Made by a program: the position numbers and the translations under genes. Shown in pieces: positions 28,569 to 35,500 of a stretch of DNA of 64,000 nt (positions are counted from its first letter, which is position 1; each line of letters starts with the position of its first letter). The notes under the pieces are model-generated. The model searched no databases and was not told the DNA's origin. It saw nothing but the letters and a program-made list of their open reading frames with translations. Source of the stretch: Streptomyces sp. V3I8 (GTDB lineage: Bacteria; Actinomycetota; Actinomycetes; Streptomycetales; Streptomycetaceae); assembly GCF_030817535.1 (NCBI RefSeq), contig NZ_JAUSZL010000002.1:3286001-3350000 (forward strand), given 5' to 3'.

Positions 28569-29081
28569 TCAGCTCTCCGTGCGGGCGGGCAGGCGCCAGC
28601 CCGGGCGGGGGAAGTGGCAGGTGTAGCCGTCCGGGTAGCGCAGCAGGTAGTCCTGGTGCTCGGGCTCGGCCTGCCAGAAGGGGCCGGCCGGCTCCACCTC
28701 GGTGACGACCCGGCCGGGCCACAGCCCGGAGGCGTCCACGTCCGCGATCGTGTCCTCGGCGATCCGCTTCTGCTCGTCGTCGACGTAGTAGATCGCCGAG
28801 CGGTAGCTGAGGCCGATGTCGTTGCCCTGGCGGTTCTTGGTGCTCGGGTCGTGGATCTGGAAGAAGAACTCCAGGATCGCGCGGTAGTCGGTCACCTCGG
28901 GGTCGAAGAGGATCTCGATGGCCTCCGCGTGCGTGCCGTGGTTCCGGTACGTCGCGTTCGGCACGTCCCCGCCGGTGTATCCGACCCGGGTCGCCGTCAC
29001 GCCGGGGAGCCGGCGGATCAGGTCCTCCATCCCCCAGAAGCATCCGCCCGCCAGTACGGCCCTCTGCGTCTGCGCAGCCAT
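28569..29081 (-). CDS. Second MsrA-type methionine sulfoxide reductase
   Basis: 170 residues from ATG 29081 (GGAGGG just upstream). Catalytic motif [10 protein letters not shown] (C14), then [49 protein letters not shown] and [15 protein letters not shown]. It is the short MsrA subtype lacking the N-terminal extension and the GYCG resolving tail of the gene at 27771. No sigma-R promoter is visible upstream, so the two enzymes are probably regulated differently. Confidence 0.92.
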   Translation of the reverse strand: MAAQTQRAVLAGGCFWGMEDLIRRLPGVTATRVGYTGGDVPNATYRNHGTHAEAIEILFDPEVTDYRAILEFFFQIHDPSTKNRQGNDIGLSYRSAIYYVDDEQKRIAEDTIADVDASGLWPGRVVTEVEPAGPFWQAEPEHQDYLLRYPDGYTCHFPRPGWRLPARTES

Positions 29082-29532
29082 CGCGACCCTCCAAAAACTC
29101 ATCGGTCCAGATACTCGGGCCGTCCGGCTCGCACGTCACCGGCGGCCGCTGCCCGCTCTCTCAACGCGTGAGGGTCCCCAGCGATTCCGTACCGGCCCAC
29201 ATGGCCCCGGCCCTGTGCTCGTGGCCCTGTGCTCGTGGACCCGTCGCCGCCCTCCGCGCCCGGAAGTGGATCGGAAGCGGATCGGTCGTGGTGGCGGAAG
29301 CGGTGGGGCTGGTGTCATCCGTGGTGTCAATCAGCTTTCTCTCGCGCTCGTTCCGGCCGGCTCGTCCGTACCGCGCATCCGCCGGACGGCCGTCGGACCG
29401 GAACCGCCGTCCGGCCGCCCGCGCCCACCGGTACCGGGTGACGGGCCGGGACCGGATCGCAGCGAGTGGCGCCGGCCGTGCAGCAGTCGGAGTGAGCGAG
29501 CCAGTGCACTGTCGTGACTGTTGGAGTGCCCC
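29082..29532. other. 450-bp divergent intergenic region at left edge of accessory block 2
   Basis: I see no gene here. It contains a tandem 14-base repeat CCCTGTGCTCGTGG (29211-29238) and short repeats of CGGAAG(T/C)GGAT near 29261-29285. It must hold the promoters of the short msrA and of the 29.5 kb operon; none could be picked with confidence. Confidence 0.55.
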
Positions 29533-30201
29533 ATGAACGACTCCGGACCGCCGCCCGCCCCCGCCTCGCCGGACCCGCCGTCGCCCTACCGCGCCGACGG
29601 GCTGATACCGCCGGCGGGCACCGCCCGCACGTGGGGTCTCGCCCTCGTCGGAGCACCCCTTCCGCTCGTCCTGCTCCTGGGACTGCTCGGCGGCTCCGGC
29701 CCGGACGGCACCGGAGCGCAGACCCCGCCCTGGGATTCGTCGGCACCCTCCTACACCGAACCCGCCGTACCGGACACGTACGACACGTACGACGACGGCG
29801 GCACGTACGACGACGACGGCACGGCCACCACCGACGAGGCGACGCAGCCCGAGGACGCCGGAGGTGCGTCCGCCACCCCGTCGGACGAGGCCACCCCGGA
29901 CGGCACCGCGGACACCGGGCCGCAAGCGGTCGTCACCGCCTACTTCACGGCGATCAACGACGGTGACTACCGGACCGCCTGGGATCTGGGCGGCAAGAAC
30001 CTGGACAAGGACTACGACACGTTCGTCTCGGGCTACGCCACCACCCAACGGGACACCATCAGCATCGTGTCCGTGGAGGGGGAGGTCGTGCGGCTGGTCC
30101 TCGACGCCCTGGAGACGGACGGTTCGTCGCAGTCGTACGACGCCGTCTACACCGTCCGCGACGGTGAGATCACCAGCGGCAAGGCGACCCCGACCGACTG
30201 A
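29533..30201 (+). CDS. Membrane-anchored protein with NTF2-like outer domain
   Basis: 222 residues from ATG 29533 (GGAG nine bases upstream). Proline-rich N-terminus, one membrane helix (GLALVGAPLPLVLLLGLLGG, about 35-54), a long acidic Thr/Asp/Tyr linker (TYDTYDDGGTYDDDGTATTD), then a ~95-residue domain (AVVTAYFTAINDGDYRTAWD ... YDAVYTVRDGEITSG) resembling NTF2/DUF4878 folds. Likely exported and surface-exposed. It starts the gene row leading to the TIR-like gene, 66 bp before the next start, so may belong to that system, though such proteins are also common alone. Confidence 0.78.
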   Translation: MNDSGPPPAPASPDPPSPYRADGLIPPAGTARTWGLALVGAPLPLVLLLGLLGGSGPDGTGAQTPPWDSSAPSYTEPAVPDTYDTYDDGGTYDDDGTATTDEATQPEDAGGASATPSDEATPDGTADTGPQAVVTAYFTAINDGDYRTAWDLGGKNLDKDYDTFVSGYATTQRDTISIVSVEGEVVRLVLDALETDGSSQSYDAVYTVRDGEITSGKATPTD

Positions 30202-30267
30202 CGTCCCGGGCGTGCCCGGGACCGGTAGGTACACCGACATGAGCGACGAGCGGAGCACTGAACCATC

Positions 30268-31878
30268 GTGAGCACACAGGCGCTGCGTCCCCATCCGCCC
30301 GGCCGGCCGGCCGGGGAGCCGCCGACCGCCCGCGCGCACGCACGGACCAAGGCCACCCGCCTGCTGTCCGCGGGCACCTATCTCGACCCCGGCTACCGGC
30401 GGGCCGTCGTACGGGAACTGTTCACCCACCACTTCAGAGTGGTCGCGCCGTCGTACGGCTACGACGCCGTGTCGGTCCTCGCCCACGCTCTCGCGGCACG
30501 CCGGCTGCACCGCATCCAGTCGGGCGTGGCCGCCGGCTCGGCTCTCGTGCTCCTCCTGCTGATGAGCAGAGGCACACTGGGCCCCTTCATGGGCGTGCAA
30601 CTGCTGTGCTGGGTGCTGTGGGGTTCGGCCTACCTGCGTCGTCTCGTCACTCTGCACATCCTGATGACCCGCCTGAAGGAGACCGGCCCCGACGGGGGCT
30701 TCGACGGTTCCTATCCGGCCACCGGCGAGCTCACCGACGACCTGATCAGGAAGATCGACCATGAGCAGTCCACCCAGGACGGCCTCGTCCTGTACGGAGG
30801 CTTCCGGCCCTTCGTCGGCGCCGGTGAGCAGTTGCGCGACTGGTCGAACGCCCAGCTGCTGCTCGGCGCGCCCAGGACGCGCATCGCCGCACGGCAGGAC
30901 TTCGACGGGTCCGGACCCGGCCTGGACGAGGTGGAGCGCAGATCCGTCCTGCCCTTCACCGTCCACGACATCACCGCGCACGTGGCCGCCCGGATGCGGG
31001 CGGAACTGCGCGACGAGGCGCGCCGGGACGAACGCATCGAGGGGCTGACCGTCGAGCAGCGCCGCTACACCACGGCGATCCGTACGAACGACCGGACGGT
31101 CGGCGCGGGCTGGTCCCAGCTGCCCGGTGCGGGCGACCTCCCGGCCATCCACTGGCGGGAGGACTACGACTCCGCCCGCGAGTACCTGTGCGTGCGCGTC
31201 GCCTCCTGGAACGAGGAGCTGGTGACCTCGGTCTTCGTCGGGTTCGACCTCAAGGGCGACACGCTGCACACCGAGTTCCACACCTATGTCCTCGGGCCGC
31301 TCGTACGGGACTTCCACCTCGTGGACCTGCTGCCGGGCACCTTCGACGGCAGCCTGGCCCTGCGTGTCGCCCGGGACACGCTGACGGCCGGGGTACGCAG
31401 GTGCCTGGCACTGTCGCTGTGGCCGCTGCGCCTGCTCCCCGAACGCTTCCTGCCGCCGCCGGTGCGTGCGATGGTGCGCCCCGGGCAGGACGGGCGGACC
31501 GCTCTGCGGTTCGCCGTCGAGGGCGCGCCGGCCGACAGCAGTGAATTCCGCCTCGGCCGCTACGCGAACGACTCGGTGGACTGCGGCGCGCTGACGAGCG
31601 TCCGGGAAATGGCCACCAGCGACACCTTCCACCATTTCTTCCAGAAATCCGATGCCCTGAAGTACACGCAGATCGTCGAGCGCCGCCTGCTCCACAACAT
31701 CCGTCTGTTCCTGAAGGAGCACAACGTGGATCTCGCGGACCACGACCGCGCGCAGACCAACATCCTTTTCGGGGACAATACCCAGGCGGTCTTCGGCGGA
31801 CACAACGAGAACTTCGGATACAACCACCAGCCGGCGGATCCCCACTCGCCCGGCAGCCGAGGAGCGCAGTCGTCATGA
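30268..31878 (+). CDS. Two-TM protein with C-terminal RHIM-like motif, partner of TIR gene
   Basis: 536 residues, GTG start. Residues 86-101 and 104-122 are predicted membrane helices (GVAAGSALVLLLLM, LLCWVLWGSAYL). The large remainder (140-490) is soluble with no family I can name; it includes LSLWPLRLLPERFLPPPVRA and a helical tail. Residues 501-519 read FGDNTQAVFGGHNENFGYN, matching 7-25 of the next protein (FGENSQIVLGGDNRNFGYN). The AVFGGHN core resembles the V/I-x-V/I-G-x-x-N core of RHIM amyloid motifs. Stop and next start overlap (ATGA). I infer a sensor whose C-terminal motif templates the TIR effector into its active assembly. Confidence 0.78.
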   Translation: MSTQALRPHPPGRPAGEPPTARAHARTKATRLLSAGTYLDPGYRRAVVRELFTHHFRVVAPSYGYDAVSVLAHALAARRLHRIQSGVAAGSALVLLLLMSRGTLGPFMGVQLLCWVLWGSAYLRRLVTLHILMTRLKETGPDGGFDGSYPATGELTDDLIRKIDHEQSTQDGLVLYGGFRPFVGAGEQLRDWSNAQLLLGAPRTRIAARQDFDGSGPGLDEVERRSVLPFTVHDITAHVAARMRAELRDEARRDERIEGLTVEQRRYTTAIRTNDRTVGAGWSQLPGAGDLPAIHWREDYDSAREYLCVRVASWNEELVTSVFVGFDLKGDTLHTEFHTYVLGPLVRDFHLVDLLPGTFDGSLALRVARDTLTAGVRRCLALSLWPLRLLPERFLPPPVRAMVRPGQDGRTALRFAVEGAPADSSEFRLGRYANDSVDCGALTSVREMATSDTFHHFFQKSDALKYTQIVERRLLHNIRLFLKEHNVDLADHDRAQTNILFGDNTQAVFGGHNENFGYNHQPADPHSPGSRGAQSS

Positions 31879-32579
31879 GCGAGAACCACACGTTCGGAGA
31901 GAACAGCCAGATCGTCCTCGGCGGCGACAACAGGAACTTCGGCTACAACTACCACGCGTCGCCGACGCCCCCTGCCGCCGGACCACGGGCGTCCGCACAG
32001 GTGCCCGCCGATCAGAATCAGGACCAGAATCAGGATCACGGTCGCAGCCGCAGCGTCTTCGTCGTGCACGGCCGGGACGAAGAGGTGCGGCAGACGATGT
32101 TCGGGCTGCTGCGCCGGCTCGACCTGCGCCCGCTGGAGTGGGAGGAACTGGTGCGGGCCACCGGCAAGGCGGCACCCTTCCTCGGTGACGTGGTGATGAA
32201 CGCGCCGGCGCAGGCGCAGGCGGCCCTGGTCCTGCTCACCCCGGACGATGTCGCCAAACTCCATCCGCGCCTTCTGGGCAACCACGAGCGGGACGACGAG
32301 ACCCAGCTCACCGGTCAGCCCCGGCAGAACGTGCTGATCGAACTGGGCATGGTGCTGATGGCCTACCCCGCGCGGACCGTCATCGTCGAGGTGGGCCGGC
32401 TGCGGCATGTCGCCGACACCGCGGGCATCAACGTCATCCGGTTCGACGGCTCGGAATCGAGCCTCGCGAAGATCGTCGCGCGGTTGAAACTGGCCGGCTG
32501 CCAACTCGACGACACCCGGCCCGAATGGCGTGAGACCCGGCACTTCCGGAATCTGTCCGCGTACCGGCGTCTCGCCTGA
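31875..32579 (+). CDS. TIR-like predicted NADase (PF10137 type) with N-terminal RHIM-like motif
   Basis: 234 residues. The motif at 7-25 mirrors the C-terminus of the preceding gene product; an Asn/Gln/Asp linker (46-55) follows. Residues 58-215 match the TIR-like nucleotide-binding family of CBASS/Pycsar effectors: SVFVVHGRDEEVR, DLRPLEWEEL, LVLLTPDDV, GQPRQNVLIELGMV, RTVIVEVGRLRHVADTAG, VIRFDGSESS and LAGCQLDD. Members degrade or convert NAD+ when oligomerised. The nearby macro-domain genes would fit an ADP-ribose-derived product as messenger (as in type II Thoeris), but product and trigger are inference. Cytoplasmic; coupled to the upstream gene by ATGA. Confidence 0.85.
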   Translation: MSENHTFGENSQIVLGGDNRNFGYNYHASPTPPAAGPRASAQVPADQNQDQNQDHGRSRSVFVVHGRDEEVRQTMFGLLRRLDLRPLEWEELVRATGKAAPFLGDVVMNAPAQAQAALVLLTPDDVAKLHPRLLGNHERDDETQLTGQPRQNVLIELGMVLMAYPARTVIVEVGRLRHVADTAGINVIRFDGSESSLAKIVARLKLAGCQLDDTRPEWRETRHFRNLSAYRRLA

Positions 32580-32586
32580 ACCGGAG

Positions 32587-32628
32587 GGAAAAGGCCGCAG
32601 AGGAAAAGGCCGCAGAGGAAGAGGCCGG
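32587..32628. repeat. 15-bp tandem repeat after the TIR gene
   Basis: GGAAAAGGCCGCAGA occurs twice in tandem (32587-32616), followed by a degenerate third copy. It lies just before the terminator. Confidence 0.65.
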
Positions 32629-32630
32629 GA

Positions 32631-32672
32631 AGGAGGAGGGACGGGCCCCCGGGGGTGCCCGTCCCTCCTCCT
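32631..32672. terminator. Strong bidirectional terminator
   Basis: Perfect 16-bp arms AGGAGGAGGGACGGGC / GCCCGTCCCTCCTCCT with a 10-base loop between the convergent TIR and TM-macro genes. Confidence 0.8.
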
Positions 32673-32675
32673 GTC

Positions 32676-33641
32676 TCACACGCGGTCCAGCCCCGAGGCG
32701 AGAGCGCCCAGGAAGGCGGACATCTCACGCAGGTCGATGTGCTCCAGATCGGCGGGCCGTACGAGTATCCGCAGTTCCCGGCAGACCGCGCCCTCCCGTG
32801 ACCGCGCGACGAAGGACATCAGGATCAGCCGCAGCAGGCTGTCCTGGTCGAGGTGGTCGAGCCGGGAGAGCCCCGACCCGACCAACGGCATGGCCACCCG
32901 CCCCAGTTGGGCGTGCCGGTGCAGGGCGTCCCACAGACGGCCGAGGCTGAACCAGAGCTCCTCCACACCGGAGGCGGCCACGCAGTCGTTGCCGATACGG
33001 CTGTACGCCACGGCGAACACCAGGCTCGGCCGGTCCCCCAGGACGGCCACCGTGCCGACCGGATACCGGTCCAGTTTGCCCAGCGGCTTACGCTCCCGGT
33101 CCTCCCGCACGACCGGGGCGACTCCGGCGAGCGCCGCGGTCAGTTCCGCGTCCAGGCGCCGTACGTCGCCACCGTACCGGCGGGCCGGCAACTGTCCCTG
33201 CACGCTGTCGGCGCTGATGACCGCTCCGTCCGCCGACGCGGTGTCGAAGGTGTCGCAGAACCCGACGACGAGATGCGCGGGCTGGTCGAAGACGTCTCCC
33301 GCCTCGATCACCACCTTCATGCGGGGCCGCCGGAACACCTGCTCCACCTGCAGCACCGGCCGGGCCCGGCCCAGCCCCCACATCAGACAGGCCGCCACCG
33401 ACACCACGGCGATCAGGCCGGGACGGGTAAAGCTCTGCGGGAAGAATTGCCCGACGAACTGCAGAACCGCGGATATCCCGGCGAAAGCCAGCGCCGCATT
33501 GTGGGCGAAAACCCGTCGGGCGCGCTCCGTCCCGTACAACCGAGAAAATCGCACTGCTATCCGAAATCGCGTCCGGAAACGCCCCCGCGACCTTCCTCGG
33601 CGCCGCGTCGGGATCCGTATGCGGAAATCACCCGAACTCAC
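32676..33641 (-). CDS. Two-TM ThsA-type macro-domain protein (candidate membrane effector)
   Basis: 321 residues, GTG start with GGAGG upstream. A very basic N-terminus (RRRGRSRGRFRTRFR) is followed by membrane helices at about 47-65 and 75-91. Residues 108-310 form a macro domain of the ThsA type: VVIEAGDVFDQ, HLVVGFCDTFDT, VISADSVQGQL, YPVGTVAVLG, FAVAYSRIGND, LGRVAMPLVGSGL, CRELRILVRP. TM-macro is the layout of type II Thoeris ThsA, whose macro domain binds a TIR-made ADP-ribose conjugate. The SARP regulator divergent from it has the same macro domain, and the TIR gene converges on it. I infer a membrane effector triggered by the TIR product. Confidence 0.82.
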   Translation of the reverse strand: MSSGDFRIRIPTRRRGRSRGRFRTRFRIAVRFSRLYGTERARRVFAHNAALAFAGISAVLQFVGQFFPQSFTRPGLIAVVSVAACLMWGLGRARPVLQVEQVFRRPRMKVVIEAGDVFDQPAHLVVGFCDTFDTASADGAVISADSVQGQLPARRYGGDVRRLDAELTAALAGVAPVVREDRERKPLGKLDRYPVGTVAVLGDRPSLVFAVAYSRIGNDCVAASGVEELWFSLGRLWDALHRHAQLGRVAMPLVGSGLSRLDHLDQDSLLRLILMSFVARSREGAVCRELRILVRPADLEHIDLREMSAFLGALASGLDRV

Positions 33642-33693
33642 AGCACCTCCAAGGCATCATGATAATCTGCTGGTCACTTCTCGGTGACGCAAA
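33642..33693. promoter_or_regulatory. Divergent promoter/operator between the two macro-domain genes
   Basis: Only 52 bp separate the two starts. It contains GTCAC-TTCTCG-GTGAC (perfect 5-bp inverted repeat) overlapped by CACTT...AAGTG. Any protein bound here would affect both genes, and the SARP-macro product is the natural candidate. Confidence 0.5.
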
Positions 33694-35124
33694 GTGACAG
33701 AGAGATGCGGCGGGGGCGACGCGGTGGCCGATGTACGTGCGCACATCAAGGTGAAAGTGCTGGGGCCGGTTCAGCTCGAAGTCGACGGAACTCCTGTCAG
33801 GCTGACGCCCCTGACCACCCGCCTGCTGATCCGTCTGGTGGCCGCCGAGGGCGAGGCCGTGCCGGTACGGCAACTGCGCCGCGACGTATGGGGCCTGGCG
33901 GACGAGCCACGCCATCTGGACCAGCGCAACCGCAACGAGGTGCAAAAACGCGTCCTGGAGCTGCGGCGCGCTCTCGACCCCTGCCAGGACGGCACCGCCG
34001 CCCGCGTCCTGCGTACCGAGCAGCAGGTCACCGTGCACGGCCCCGAGACCGCCTACCGCCTGGTGCTGCGGCCCTCGGAACTGGACAGCACACGGTTCAC
34101 GGCGATCGTCAGCACCGCCCTCCTCGATCCGCCCGTCACCGCCGCCCACCGGCTCGCCGAGGCGCTGGCCCTGATCCGCGGCCGGCCGCTGGCCGAGGTC
34201 AACGGCGAGAGTTTCGCGGAACCCTTCGTCCGCCGGCTCACCGCTCTGCAGGACTCCGCCCGTCGTGAACTGGTGCGCGCACAGGCGGATCTGGGCCGCC
34301 CCGACCTCGCGCTGCCGGTCGCGGAACTGATCGTCCGCGACCATCCCGGCGACCTCGACGCCGAGCACACCCGTGACGCGCTGCGTGCCGCGCTCCGCGC
34401 ACGCCACGGCGCCGAACTGCTCCGCCACAAGGTTCCCCTGCCAGGTCAGCGGGCGGAGGTCGTCCTCGTCCGCGGAGACCTGTTCGAGCAGACGGACTGC
34501 AACCTCGTGGTCGGCTTCACCGACACCTTCGACACGGAGACGGACCAGGACATCGTCATCAGCCGCGACAGCGTCCAGAGTCAGCTCGTCGACCGCCTCT
34601 TCGCCGGCCAGCGCCACGTGCTGGACGAGAAGCTGAAAGCCGGACTGCGCACCGTGCGGGCCGTCGGTACGGAGAGCGTGCGGGCCAAGCCGCGCGGCCG
34701 GCGGGTCCGCTATCCGGTGGGCACGACCGTCGTCGTCCCGGTCGGCGGCCGCCGGGTCTTCGCGGCCGCCTACTCGCGGATCGGCAACGACCTGGTGGCC
34801 CGGTCCGGCAGGGACGAGCTGCGGTTGAGCATGGACAACCTGTGGGCCTCGGTGGCGCTGCACGGCCAGTTCAGACCGGTCGCCATCCCCCTCGTCGGTG
34901 CCGGGCTCGCCCGTGTCACCGACCTCGACCGCAGCCAGCTCGTGGACCTGATCGTCGACTCGTTCGTGGAGGCCTGCCGTCACCACCCCGCCCTCACACC
35001 CGAACTGCGCATCGTGGTCCGTCCGGAGGACCTGGCCAGGACCGACCTGTCGCCGGTCGAGCAGCGTTTCCACGAACTGGTGCCGGACCTGGAGCCCGGC
35101 CCACGTCCGGACCGGGTGGAGTGA
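33694..35124 (+). CDS. SARP-type regulator fused to a ThsA-type macro domain
   Basis: 476 residues, GTG start (GTG 33724 possible). Residues 17-125 are an OmpR/SARP winged helix (KVLGPVQLEVDGTPVRLTPL, VWGLADEPRHLDQRNRNEVQ, VLELRRAL, TAYRL). Residues 132-237 are the BTAD helical domain (DSTRFTAIVS, RRELVRAQADLGRPDLALPV). Residues 252-460 are a macro domain homologous to the neighbouring TM-macro protein (VVLVRGDLFEQ, LVVGFTDTFDT, VISRDSVQSQL, AAYSRIGNDLVARSG, VAIPLVGAGLARV, ELRIVVRP). SARPs activate promoters with a BTAD dimer; the macro domain would make this one ligand-controlled, probably by the TIR-derived nucleotide. I know no described protein of this layout. Confidence 0.85.
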   Translation: MTERCGGGDAVADVRAHIKVKVLGPVQLEVDGTPVRLTPLTTRLLIRLVAAEGEAVPVRQLRRDVWGLADEPRHLDQRNRNEVQKRVLELRRALDPCQDGTAARVLRTEQQVTVHGPETAYRLVLRPSELDSTRFTAIVSTALLDPPVTAAHRLAEALALIRGRPLAEVNGESFAEPFVRRLTALQDSARRELVRAQADLGRPDLALPVAELIVRDHPGDLDAEHTRDALRAALRARHGAELLRHKVPLPGQRAEVVLVRGDLFEQTDCNLVVGFTDTFDTETDQDIVISRDSVQSQLVDRLFAGQRHVLDEKLKAGLRTVRAVGTESVRAKPRGRRVRYPVGTTVVVPVGGRRVFAAAYSRIGNDLVARSGRDELRLSMDNLWASVALHGQFRPVAIPLVGAGLARVTDLDRSQLVDLIVDSFVEACRHHPALTPELRIVVRPEDLARTDLSPVEQRFHELVPDLEPGPRPDRVE

Positions 35125-35500
35125 CCCGGAACGGCACCGACGGGAACGGTACGGGCGGGAACGGCACGGGCGGTCGGGGTGGATGCCCCGTGTGAGGCGT
35201 AGGCGGCCATGACGTCGGCAGCCGGGCGGAACCGGCCGGAGCGGGCCGAAGGTGAGGCCGGGCGGCCGTGGGCGTCCGTTCCCCCGGCCGAGGGGTTCCT
35301 CCGCATCGTCCGACTCCCCTATGCGGCATCGTCCACCGGTCGTCGGCCCGCCACCGCCGCCCGACCTCACCGGCCTTCAGTGGACCGCTTCCGACGCTTC
35401 CGCGGGTAGCCGCCGTCCGCTTCCGATCCGGTTCCGACGGCGGCCCTGCCGACCGGTCGTCCCGGTACGACCGACCGGCACGCGACGAGGCCGTACCCGG
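35125..35500. other. 376-bp convergent intergenic region
   Basis: No gene seen. It begins with three 15-base tandem units related to GGGAACGG(T/C)ACGGGC (35127-35171). A hairpin GCCGCCGTC ... GACGGCGGC at 35409-35444 could terminate either the SARP-macro or the Mrr-TerD transcript. Confidence 0.55.

Noticed and set aside
29161..31845. Minus-strand frame of ~890 codons opposite the RHIM-motif membrane protein
   Set aside because: Val/Arg/Gly-rich shadow without any domain signature; the plus strand has membrane helices and an ATGA-coupled TIR gene.
31875..33641. Canonical type I or II Thoeris
   Set aside because: No SIR2-domain ThsA, and the TIR is of the PF10137-like class with a RHIM-like extension; only the TM-macro protein matches type II ThsA. 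Kept as a related but distinct arrangement.
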